Numbered from the stretch's first letter, positions 1 to 5,974 are shown. The stretch is 6,154 bases of DNA from Alphaproteobacteria bacterium (GCA_018668475.1 JABJCZ010000233.1:1-6154); one strand, 5' to 3'. Numbers and translations: made by a program. The notes: generated by a model not told the origin, from the letters alone.

Positions 1-1
1 C

Positions 2-700
2 CGAGATGCAGCAACGGCCGATCGGTCAGTGCCGGACTACCGCGCGGCACTGACGGGAGATATCAAGGGTAAACGTATTGGCGTGCCGACCAGGTATTTC
101 TTTGACCAGGCCCAGCCGGACATTGACTCCGCAACGCGGGACGCGTTGAACGTGTTGGAGGGCCTTGGCGCAGATATTGTAGAGGTTGATATTGAGCATA
201 TCGAGCACGCTGCTGCTGCCGCTCTGGCGATTTACCTTGGGGAGGGGACCGCCTATCACGACCACGGGTTTGAGGAAAACCAGTCGCTGTATACTGACTC
301 AGTGCGGAGTTTCCTCGAACTCGGTAATTTCTTGCTGGCGAAAGATTACCTCCATGCGCAGCGATTTCGGACGCTGCTAGGGCACAGCATGGCTGACGTG
401 TTGGAAACGGTTGATTTCCTGGTTACGCCGGGCACACCCCTCGTTGCCCAGGCTATAGGGCAAGAGATGATTGCTATTCGCAATGTTGAGCAGACGGTGT
501 TTGCCTCGATCTTGCGGAATACCGAGCCGTTTGATTTGACAGGAATTCCGGCACTGGTGGTGCCGAGCGGATTTTCCAAGGACGGGATGCCGTTCAGCCT
601 GCAAATTGCCGGGCGGCCCTTTGACGAAGCGGGAATTTTGAATGTGGGGCACGCCTACCAACAGGCGACAGACTGGCATACCCGACGGCCTGCGCCTTGA
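2..700 (+). CDS. Amidase-signature family hydrolase, C-terminal part (5' end outside window)
   Basis: The frame is open from the first base to the TGA at 698-700, giving 232 residues, about half of a typical 450-500-residue amidase. The fragment begins with an RDAATADRSVPDY-like stretch followed by ALTGDIKGKRIGVP (about residues 16-29), the usual inter-domain region of amidase-signature enzymes. Near the end are FDLTGIPALVVPSGF (177-191) and LQIAGRPFDE (200-209), then HAYQQATDWH, all typical of the family C-terminus. Such enzymes hydrolyse carboxamides to carboxylate and ammonia in the cytoplasm; relatives include GatA. The Ser-cisSer-Lys triad lies in the missing N-terminal half, so activity cannot be checked. 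GatA itself is less likely because no gatB or gatC is seen downstream, but the upstream side is unseen. The GTG at 29 is an internal valine, not the start. The next gene starts 16 nt downstream, suggesting one operon. Family assignment is firm; substrate unknown. Confidence 0.9.
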   Translation, partial: RDAATADRSVPDYRAALTGDIKGKRIGVPTRYFFDQAQPDIDSATRDALNVLEGLGADIVEVDIEHIEHAAAAALAIYLGEGTAYHDHGFEENQSLYTDSVRSFLELGNFLLAKDYLHAQRFRTLLGHSMADVLETVDFLVTPGTPLVAQAIGQEMIAIRNVEQTVFASILRNTEPFDLTGIPALVVPSGFSKDGMPFSLQIAGRPFDEAGILNVGHAYQQATDWHTRRPAP

Positions 701-716
701 TGGGGATGTTGGTCGT

Positions 717-1541
717 ATGAAATCAAGTCCAATGGTGGTTGAGCAGGTTAACGCCGAAGTCGCAGCCCCTGTACTGCTACGCGAGGACGTAGACGGTATT
801 AGCACGCTCACGCTGAACCGACCCGGGTCAGGCAATAGTCTCTCCCACGCACTTGTTGATGCGCTGGACGAGGAACTAGGTCGCATCGGCAGCGATCCCA
901 CAGTCCGCGTCGTCGTGCTCGCTGCCGCCGGTCGGTTGTTTTGTACCGGACATGACCTCAACGAGTCCATCGCGGCCATGGAAGTGCCGGCCGATAAACT
1001 CGTGGCCAACAGGCGGGCGTCGGCATTGATGAAACGCATGCGTGAATTGCCGAAGCCGATCATTGCCAAAGTGCATGCGATTGCGACGGCTGCAGGGTGT
1101 CAGCTCGTTGCCAGCTGCGATCTGGCAGTCGCCGCGTCCGATGCTCGCTTTGCGACGCCGGGCGTCAATATCGGGCTCTGGTGCTTTGCGCCTCAGGTGG
1201 CACTTTCAAGGGCTGTTCATCCTCGTCACGCACTGCAGATGTTGATGACGGGAAAGCCGGTGGATGCGGAGATAGCGTTTCGATTTGGTCTGGTCACAGA
1301 GGTTGTCGACCCGGACGCGTTGGATATGCGCGTGCAGGAGCTTGCAGTGGAAATTGCCAGCAAGTCGCCGGTTTCTCTCGCGCTTGGCAAAAAGTCATTT
1401 TACCAGCAGCTCGAAATGCCAGTGGATGAGGCCTATGAGTACGTCGACAACCTGACGGCTGAGGCGATCCAGACTGAAGATGCACGCGAGGGAATCTCCG
1501 CCTTTCTGGACAAACGTAAACCCGTTTGGCGAGGACGTTAG
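717..1541 (+). CDS. Enoyl-CoA hydratase/isomerase (crotonase) family protein, ECHDC3-like
   Basis: A 274-residue crotonase-fold protein, the usual length for the family. Seen in order: LTLNRPGSGNSLS (31-43), the first oxyanion-loop region GRLFCTGHDLNE (72-83), KPIIAKVHAIATAAGCQL (113-130), CDLAVAASDARFATPGVNIG (134-153), and the C-terminal REGISAFLDKRKPVW (267-271 for the KRKPVW core). The FATPGVNIGLWC stretch and the KRKPVW ending resemble the ECHDC3 subgroup. Positions matching rat hydratase Glu144 and Glu164 are Gln129 and Gly149, so a normal syn-hydratase mechanism is unlikely. It presumably binds an acyl-CoA in the cytoplasm, but the reaction is unknown. The ATG at 717 was chosen because it follows the amidase stop by 16 nt and has a GGGGA at 702-706. 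An ATG at 732 would also work, while one at 642 would overlap the amidase by 59 nt and add residues without family similarity. Fold certain, activity not. Confidence 0.9.
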   Translation: MKSSPMVVEQVNAEVAAPVLLREDVDGISTLTLNRPGSGNSLSHALVDALDEELGRIGSDPTVRVVVLAAAGRLFCTGHDLNESIAAMEVPADKLVANRRASALMKRMRELPKPIIAKVHAIATAAGCQLVASCDLAVAASDARFATPGVNIGLWCFAPQVALSRAVHPRHALQMLMTGKPVDAEIAFRFGLVTEVVDPDALDMRVQELAVEIASKSPVSLALGKKSFYQQLEMPVDEAYEYVDNLTAEAIQTEDAREGISAFLDKRKPVWRGR

Positions 1542-1567
1542 AACTAGGAAATCACAACAATCAGGTT

Positions 1568-1574
1568 GAGGGAG
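1568..1574 (+). promoter_or_regulatory. Shine-Dalgarno of the SnoaL-like gene
   Basis: GAGGGAG lies 7 nt before the GTG at 1582. It supports the non-ATG start and shows the gene has its own strong ribosome binding site inside the 40-nt gap after the crotonase gene. Confidence 0.75.
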
Positions 1575-1581
1575 AAAAACC

Positions 1582-2043
1582 GTGGCAAAACGGACGATTG
1601 AACAAGAGGTACGGCGGCTTGGCGCCATTGAGGATATCAAGCAGCTGAAAGCAATTTATTGTGCGCACTGTGATAACAATTACGACCCGGACAAACTGGC
1701 GGCGATGTTTGTTGAGGACGCCACCTGGGACGGCGGCGATTTCGGTGTGCATCGCGGGCGCAAGGAAATACACACGTTTTTTAGCGGCATCTCTGGCGCC
1801 ATTGTATTTGCCGGACACTTGGTCGTGAACCCGATTATCGACGTCGCGGAGGATGGCTTGTCAGCGACCGGCAAATGGTGGCTCATCATGCCGTGTACTG
1901 TTGATGAGGAGGGGACGAAGGAATCCCGCTGGCTGTTTGCGGAATATTCCGATGAGTATGTCTGCGTGGACGACGAGTGGCTTTACAGTAGCCTCAAACT
2001 AAAATTGCATCACTTTGTGCCGCATCTGAAAGGCTGGTCCTGA
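1582..2043 (+). CDS. SnoaL-like / NTF2-fold protein
   Basis: A 153-residue protein with the pattern of SnoaL-like polyketide cyclase/dehydratase and ring-hydroxylating-dioxygenase beta-like NTF2-fold proteins. Visible features are an N-terminal helix with IKQLKAIYCAHCD (about 19-31), the LAAMFVEDATWDGG segment (39-52), GRKEIHTFF (59-67), HLVVNPIIDV (79-88), a beta strand ATGKWWLIMP (95-104), and a C-terminal W-rich strand pair. Tyr26, Asp31 and His79 fall where pocket residues often lie in this fold, which is an inference from position only. Members of this superfamily may be isomerases, dehydratases, cyclases or plain ligand-binding proteins, so no reaction can be assigned. The start is GTG with a strong Shine-Dalgarno. 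It is the last gene of the plus-strand cluster and is followed by a terminator. A single cone-shaped domain fills the whole length; no signal peptide is visible, so it is probably cytoplasmic. Confidence 0.8.
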   Translation: MAKRTIEQEVRRLGAIEDIKQLKAIYCAHCDNNYDPDKLAAMFVEDATWDGGDFGVHRGRKEIHTFFSGISGAIVFAGHLVVNPIIDVAEDGLSATGKWWLIMPCTVDEEGTKESRWLFAEYSDEYVCVDDEWLYSSLKLKLHHFVPHLKGWS

Positions 2044-2069
2044 GCCTTAGCCCAGCCAACATATCGAGC

Positions 2070-2100
2070 AAAAAAAGGGGCGCCATGTGGCGCCCCTTTT
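2070..2100. terminator. Bidirectional intrinsic terminator between convergent operons
   Basis: GGGGCGCC (2077-2084), loop ATGT (2085-2088) and GGCGCCCC (2089-2096) form a perfect 8-bp GC stem, extended by A:T pairs from the flanking tracts. Seven A residues (2070-2076) precede it and four T residues (2097-2100) follow. Read on the minus strand the hairpin is followed by seven U residues, so it is stronger for the transporter operon ending at 2135. Read on the plus strand it ends the operon that stops at 2043, with a shorter U-tract. Confidence 0.88.
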
Positions 2101-2134
2101 CCGTATCCGCAAACAGGCGGCGAAACATAAAAGT

Positions 2135-3172
2135 TCAGGATTGTCGTTTGATCGACCCGGCGCCGGAAGCATTGCCCTTGAACGGGAAGAAAATCTCGGT
2201 GTTGTTGGTGATCCCGCTACCCCGGAAGATGAGGATCAATAGCAGCACGACGCCGAGGCCCATATCCGCTGAGCTGGAAGGGATCCAGCCATTGGTCTCG
2301 AATATACGCAACACCTGGAGAAAGGCCGTAACGGCAATTGTGCCGATGACAGCGCCCGAAAGGCTTTGCATGCCACCAACAACCAGCATCGCCAAGGTGA
2401 TGAAGGTGAGGGGAAGGTGAAACGATGGCACAGTGATGGTGCCCAGAAAGGACCCGTAAAAGCCGCCTGCAACCCCTGCGAAAAAGCCACTTATGACAAA
2501 CGCTATCAGGCGCTGCCGGAAGACGTTGACGCCTGCGGCCTTAGCCGCAACTTCGTCTTCGCGGCTTGCTCTTAGTGCGAGCCCGAACTTCGACCGTGAG
2601 TAGAGGAACGCAGCGAGCATCGTTATCAGGGCGAATGCCAGCGCGTTCCACGCGGTCGTGTCGAAAGGAATGCCGGTGACCGTGCTGTTGCCGGCGGTCC
2701 AAGTTTGCCACCGGAGATACACCGTGTAGAGGATCATCAGTAGCGCAAACGTGCCAATTGATGCTGCAATGCCAGATAATCGCATTAACGCGAAGCCACT
2801 AACGAGGGCCGCGAAAGCGGCAAGGATTCCCCCCAGAATAATGGCTGGAATAAACGGATGTGTGGTTTCCAACAAGTAGGTCGGAAGCCCAGGGAAGAAG
2901 AGATCCCGGGTATAATCGCAGCAAGTCTGCCATGCGGTGGCATAAGCGCCGATCATCATAAAGGCGATGTGGCCGAATGACAGAATTCCCGAATTGCCGA
3001 TGAAAATATACAGCGCGACAACGATGGATACCCTGATCAGGCCTTCCGTCAGCGGCACTTTCATGTTGCCACCGGCGAGAACGGCAGTGATAGCAACCAG
3101 GATCAGGCCGTTTAATACCAGCGGCCATACTTCCCGCACAAAACGCATCAGGGGTGTGTTGGCTTCAATCAT
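2135..3172 (-). CDS. livM: Branched-chain amino acid-type ABC transporter permease, LivM family
   Basis: A 345-residue inner-membrane permease, the second transmembrane subunit of a HAAT/Liv importer. About nine hydrophobic segments can be seen (roughly 15-34, 44-62, 66-82, 107-130, 134-154, 172-192, 222-242, 257-280, 303-316). Family marks are GNSGILSFGHIAF (59-71), the cytoplasmic coupling loop SREDEVAAKAAGVN (203-216) that contacts the ATPases, and LAMLVVGGMQSLSGAVIG (260-277). A loop of about 25 residues (82-107) between hydrophobic segments is longer than in E. coli LivM but, from memory, is seen in alphaproteobacterial homologues. It is the last gene of the operon. Its ATG lies 3 nt after the livH stop, with no strong Shine-Dalgarno of its own, so translational coupling to livH is likely. 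The C-terminal tail after residue 318 is polar and cytoplasmic. The symbol denotes family; the transported solute need not be Leu/Ile/Val. Confidence 0.92.
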   Translation of the reverse strand: MIEANTPLMRFVREVWPLVLNGLILVAITAVLAGGNMKVPLTEGLIRVSIVVALYIFIGNSGILSFGHIAFMMIGAYATAWQTCCDYTRDLFFPGLPTYLLETTHPFIPAIILGGILAAFAALVSGFALMRLSGIAASIGTFALLMILYTVYLRWQTWTAGNSTVTGIPFDTTAWNALAFALITMLAAFLYSRSKFGLALRASREDEVAAKAAGVNVFRQRLIAFVISGFFAGVAGGFYGSFLGTITVPSFHLPLTFITLAMLVVGGMQSLSGAVIGTIAVTAFLQVLRIFETNGWIPSSSADMGLGVVLLLILIFRGSGITNNTEIFFPFKGNASGAGSIKRQS

Positions 3173-3175
3173 GGC

Positions 3176-4177
3176 TTAGACACGCTCGCTGGCAGATTTC
3201 GCAGGCACCAGCCCCTGTGGCCGCGCCAGCAGGATGGCAATCACGATGGCAAAAACGAAGGCATCTGAAAATCCGCGAATGGAATCGGGCAGGATATTTT
3301 TCAGCACGACACTGGAGACACCCACCACCATGCCGCCGACGACTGAGCCGACCAAACTGCCCATGCCACCGATCACGGTCGCAATGAAGGCAAATACAAT
3401 GATTGGCGTGCCCATACGGAAAGTCATGATGCCGAGCTGCGATACGTAGAGAAGCGACACAAAGGAGGCCAGTGAGCCACTGATGACAAATGCCATAGCA
3501 ATAACGAGGTTGGCACGCACACCAAGCATCCGCGCCATGCGGAAATCCTCAGCCGCTGCGCGCATCTGGACACCGACGGAGGTCCGGTGAAGGAAGAGTG
3601 TCAGCAATATGAGCAGGATCGCGGTGACGCCGATCGTCACGATCTTAAGCAAAGGAACTGACACGCCTTCGGCCAAATCGATGCTTTGCAGCAGTTCCGG
3701 AAAAATACCGGCAGATTTGGGGCGACCGCCGTAAATCATGATGATCAGGTTTTGCAACACGTAGCCCAACGCGAATGACGCGATCATCATGGTCGGCGGT
3801 GTTGTATTGCGAAGCGGGCGAAAAACTGTCGCCTCTGACAGCAACGCGATGATGATTGTAAAGCCAACGATGCAAATTACGACGAGTGCCGGGAAAAACG
3901 ACCCGATTAGCAATGTCGATGTGACGGCGGCCGACGGCACAATCAAGGCGTAGCCGCCGAGCATCACCCAATCGCCGTAGGCGAAGTTGACCAGTCGTAA
4001 AACGCCGAATAGCAGGCCAATACCAAGCGCCGCAAGCGCATAGAAACTGCCCTCACTTAGCGATGTAATAAGTATCTGGAACCGGACTGGATCAGTGACA
4101 GCGACAATAATACCGACAACGACAATGACGGCCGCCAGTGCCCAGCGGAAATTCTTGTTATTGAGCAGATCGCGCAT
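3176..4177 (-). CDS. livH: Branched-chain amino acid-type ABC transporter permease, LivH family
   Basis: A 333-residue inner-membrane permease that would pair with LivM to form the translocation path. It has an N-terminal membrane segment (13-27), then the LivH hallmark LFGVLRLVNFAYGDWVMLGG (56-75), FRPLRN followed by SFALGYVLQNL (119-144), the coupling loop MRAAAEDFRMARMLGV (205-220), VIGGMGSLVGSVVGG (268-282) and the typical LLARPQGL ending (316-323). The length is slightly above the common 290-310, mainly because of the extra N-terminal helix. Its ATG overlaps the livF stop by one base (TGATG), a classic coupling arrangement, and the stop lies 3 nt before livM. This makes the order G-F-H-M, with ATPases first, unlike the H-M-G-F order of E. 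coli. Family assignment is secure. Substrates of homologues include branched-chain amino acids, amides and urea, and the sequence does not decide between them. Confidence 0.92.
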   Translation of the reverse strand: MRDLLNNKNFRWALAAVIVVVGIIVAVTDPVRFQILITSLSEGSFYALAALGIGLLFGVLRLVNFAYGDWVMLGGYALIVPSAAVTSTLLIGSFFPALVVICIVGFTIIIALLSEATVFRPLRNTTPPTMMIASFALGYVLQNLIIMIYGGRPKSAGIFPELLQSIDLAEGVSVPLLKIVTIGVTAILLILLTLFLHRTSVGVQMRAAAEDFRMARMLGVRANLVIAMAFVISGSLASFVSLLYVSQLGIMTFRMGTPIIVFAFIATVIGGMGSLVGSVVGGMVVGVSSVVLKNILPDSIRGFSDAFVFAIVIAILLARPQGLVPAKSASERV

Positions 4178-4932
4178 CAGAATTCGACCTCGCCCAGATG
4201 TTCAGTTCCTTCCGAGAAGCCAAAATAGGCCTTTCGCACTTCTTCACCGTCCTGCAGGTCCGCCGCTGAGCCTTCAAGTTGAATTTGTCCGCTACGCAAT
4301 ACGTAGATTCGGTCAGCAGCCTTCAGGGCGCGTTCGGAGCTTTGTTCCACGATCAACAGAGTTAGCCCTCGCTCTTTTCTGAGAGTGGTGAGAACCTCGT
4401 ACACACGGTCAACAATGTTGGGTGCGAGGCCAAGGGACGGTTCGTCAATTGTCATGATCTTCGGATTAGTGAGCAGGGCACGTGCGATGACCAGCATTTG
4501 CTGCTCGCCGCCTGAAAGCTTGCCTGCTGACTGGCGTCGGCGCTCGGCCAGAATGGGAAATAGGTCCATGACCCATTTCACGTCCTTGTTTACCTGGGCT
4601 TTGTCTTTGCGCATTGCCGCGCCGACGCGAAGGTTTTCCTCAACTGTCAGCGCAGTAAATACGTGCCGGCCTTCAGGCACTTGCGAAATGCCAAGGCGCG
4701 CGACGTTTTCCGGCCGCATCCCATTTATACGGTTGCCGGCGAACATCACATTGCCCGACGTCGGGTTCAGAATTCCCGACACGGTCAGCAGCGTTGTCGA
4801 TTTTCCGGCACCGTTGGGGCCGACGACACAAACAATTTCGCCTTCATTCACCGAAATCGAGACACCGCGAATGGCGGCCAGCCGCGAATAGTGGACGGTG
4901 ATATCGTCAATATGGAGAAGTGGCTCAGTCAT
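4177..4932 (-). CDS. livF: ABC transporter ATP-binding protein, LivF family
   Basis: A 251-residue cytoplasmic ATPase of the Liv-type importer. Motifs are all intact: Walker A GPNGAGKST (38-46), Q-loop with the LivF-type ISQVPEGRHVF (82-92), signature LSGGEQQ (139-145), Walker B IMTIDEPS with catalytic Glu164 (159-166), D-loop SLGLAP, and the switch region LLIVEQSSERAL, where Gln197 replaces the usual H-loop histidine. That replacement is characteristic of LivF proteins. The ATG at 4932 was preferred to a TTG at 4938, which would add only two residues. With the ATG, the gene overlaps the livG stop by 8 nt (ATGACTGA), and its own stop overlaps the livH start by one base. It should dimerise with LivG to energise LivHM. 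Confidence in family is high and the start is nearly certain within two codons. Confidence 0.93.
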   Translation of the reverse strand: MTEPLLHIDDITVHYSRLAAIRGVSISVNEGEIVCVVGPNGAGKSTTLLTVSGILNPTSGNVMFAGNRINGMRPENVARLGISQVPEGRHVFTALTVEENLRVGAAMRKDKAQVNKDVKWVMDLFPILAERRRQSAGKLSGGEQQMLVIARALLTNPKIMTIDEPSLGLAPNIVDRVYEVLTTLRKERGLTLLIVEQSSERALKAADRIYVLRSGQIQLEGSAADLQDGEEVRKAYFGFSEGTEHLGEVEF

Positions 4933-5683
4933 GGCCAAGATATGCCTTGATCACTGCCGGGTCCTTCTGGACCTCGTCCGGCGTGCCACGCGAAATAGTG
5001 CGTCCGCTGTCCAGCACATGAATACGTTCACAAACGCCCATGATCACCCGCATGTTGTGTTCAATCAGCAAAACGCCGCATCCAAACTTACCGGGAATCT
5101 CGCTCACGACACGCATCATTTCATCGCATTCGAGGTCAGACATTCCGGCCGCAGGCTCGTCCAGCAATACAAAGTCCGGCCGCACGGCCAGTGCTCTGGC
5201 AATGCCAACACGCCGCTCGTCGGTATAAGGCAACACACCCGCCGGCGTTTCCGCCCGGTCGGCGAGGCCGAGCCACTCCAGCAGCTCCATCGCATGGGCA
5301 TGCGCCTTTCTTCGGCTGAGCCCCATGCTGACTGCTGCGATCTCAATATTTTCACTCACAGGCATGTCGCGGAACAGGCGGCCAGCCTGAAACGTGCGCG
5401 CAACCCCGTGACGGCGGAACCAGTGAGGTTTGAGTCCGGAGGCCACCTTGTCGCCCAGGAGAACCTGGCCATCAGCTGGCATCTGAAAGCCGGTCATCGC
5501 ATTGACCAGGGTTGTCTTGCCGGCGCCATTGGGACCAATTAAACCGAGAATTTCGCCGGGATGAAGTGTCTCATCGACCGTGTCAACTGCCGTCAGGCCT
5601 TCGAAGCGAACGGAGACCTGACGCGCTTCGAGCGTCAGGCCACCAGTGGCCCCTGACGCTTTTTCCGTCGACGCATTTGTCAC
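4925..5683 (-). CDS. livG: ABC transporter ATP-binding protein, LivG family
   Basis: A 252-residue cytoplasmic ATPase, first gene of the transporter operon. Seen in order: Walker A GPNGAGKTT (50-58), the LivG-type Q-loop RTFQAGRLF (96-104), a divergent signature LPYTDERR (151-158), Walker B FVLLDEPAAG with catalytic Glu176 (171-180), and H-loop LLIEHN with His209. The second ATPase LivF is its expected partner. In the signature the glycine of LSGGQ/LSYGQ that faces ATP is replaced by Thr154, an oddity described in the findings. The GTG at 5683 was chosen because GGGGAGG (5693-5699) lies 9 nt upstream and the resulting length fits the family. A TTG 29 codons further upstream opens the same frame, but the added residues look like translated intergenic DNA. 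The gene is divergent from the binding-protein gene. It ends in an 8-nt overlap with livF. Confidence 0.92.
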   Translation of the reverse strand: MTNASTEKASGATGGLTLEARQVSVRFEGLTAVDTVDETLHPGEILGLIGPNGAGKTTLVNAMTGFQMPADGQVLLGDKVASGLKPHWFRRHGVARTFQAGRLFRDMPVSENIEIAAVSMGLSRRKAHAHAMELLEWLGLADRAETPAGVLPYTDERRVGIARALAVRPDFVLLDEPAAGMSDLECDEMMRVVSEIPGKFGCGVLLIEHNMRVIMGVCERIHVLDSGRTISRGTPDEVQKDPAVIKAYLGHD

Positions 5684-5692
5684 GTACCAGTG

Positions 5693-5699
5693 CCTCCCC
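5693..5699 (-). promoter_or_regulatory. Shine-Dalgarno deciding the livG start
   Basis: On the minus strand GGGGAGG sits 9 nt before the GTG at 5683. It fixes the livG start there and not at the TTG at 5770. Confidence 0.8.
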
Positions 5700-5707
5700 A
5701 GGCGACC

Positions 5708-5730
5708 ACAATATGGCCATACTATATTGT
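5708..5730. promoter_or_regulatory. Inverted repeat, candidate operator upstream of livG
   Basis: ACAATAT (5708-5714) and ATATTGT (5724-5730) are perfect 7-bp inverted arms separated by 9 bp, and the palindrome TATGGCCATA (5712-5721) overlaps the left half. The element overlaps the possible minus-strand -10 TATAGT and lies 24 nt upstream of the livG start. Size and symmetry suit a dimeric repressor such as a TetR- or GntR-type protein, but no regulator gene is in the window. The function is inferred. Confidence 0.4.
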
Positions 5731-5935
5731 TTATTATGTTCTGACATTGCCATGCGTCATCACACAACAAAGGTTTGCCCGATGTTCCTAATCACTGCGG
5801 CGCCCGGAATCAACACAAATTCATCTTGGCGCAATCAAGTTATTCGTGAACAAGCTCGAAAGGCGCTTGCAATAATGCGCTGTTCAGGGAAATCTACCGG
5901 TTCGAAAAAAAACGTGTGATCACGGAATTCGTATC

Positions 5936-5962
5936 TGGGTCCTGTCGAGGGCCCAATTTTTT
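5936..5962 (+). terminator. Terminator-like hairpin in the leader of the binding-protein gene
   Basis: TGGGTCCT (5936-5943), loop GTCG (5944-5947) and AGGGCCCA (5948-5955) form an 8-bp stem with one G-U pair, followed by A and six T residues (5957-5962). This has the form of an intrinsic terminator reading toward the binding-protein gene, ending right before its Shine-Dalgarno. No gene lies upstream on this strand for it to terminate, so it may act as an attenuator or as a 5' mRNA stabiliser. A second pairing, CCCAA (5952-5956) with TTGGG (5961-5965), excludes it. Confidence 0.5.
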
Positions 5963-5968
5963 GGGAGG
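5963..5968 (+). promoter_or_regulatory. Shine-Dalgarno of the binding-protein gene, inside a potential hairpin
   Basis: GGGAGG lies 6 nt before the ATG at 5975. Its first three bases can pair with CCC at 5952-5954 as part of a 5-bp stem with a TTTT loop, which would partly hide the site. Confidence 0.7.
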
Positions 5969-5974
5969 TAAAGT

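Larger units (their letters stand above)
5684..5974. promoter_or_regulatory. Divergent intergenic region between livG and the binding-protein gene
   Basis: This 291-bp region must hold the promoters of both transcription units. It is clearly richer in A and T than the genes. Toward livG, the minus-strand hexamers TATAGT (5726-5721) and CATAAT (5738-5733) each match a -10 box at five of six positions, but no good -35 is found at 16-18 nt. Toward the binding protein, TTGCAA (5868-5873) is a possible -35 but the matching -10 is poor. A plus-strand open frame from ATG 5782 to TGA 5919 (45 codons) has no recognisable product. The inverted repeat and leader hairpins are listed separately. I see no RNA gene. 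Confidence 0.55.

Noticed and set aside
642..716. Upstream ATG at 642 for the crotonase gene
   Set aside because: It would overlap the amidase end by 59 nt, and the additional 25 residues do not look like crotonase sequence; the ATG at 717 has better spacing and a GGGGA element.
377..1069. Long open frame on the minus strand opposite the amidase and crotonase genes (about 230 codons)
   Set aside because: It lies antisense to two well-supported genes, has a low-complexity Ser/Arg/Thr-rich product with no recognisable domain, and spans the boundary between two real genes.
2085..2420. Plus-strand frame starting inside the terminator loop and opposite livM
   Set aside because: It begins in the hairpin and is antisense to a clear permease; no Shine-Dalgarno or domain supports it.
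4898..5542. Long plus-strand open frame opposite livG (about 214 codons)
   Set aside because: It is antisense to a clear ATPase gene; the product shows no family motif and its composition is that of a shadow frame.
5684..5770. N-terminal extension of livG to a TTG at 5770
   Set aside because: The additional 29 residues have no similarity to LivG, run through the AT-rich promoter region and the inverted repeat, and a strong Shine-Dalgarno supports GTG at 5683.
5512..5919. 135-codon plus-strand frame running from inside livG into the intergenic region
   Set aside because: Most of it is antisense to livG and no domain is visible; only its 3' part in the intergenic region is worth noting as a possible small leader frame.
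5913..5924. Short palindrome GTGATCAC with CGTG/CACG arms upstream of the binding-protein gene
   Set aside because: The stem is only four base pairs and the 8-bp palindrome is within chance expectation; no paired copy was found nearby.
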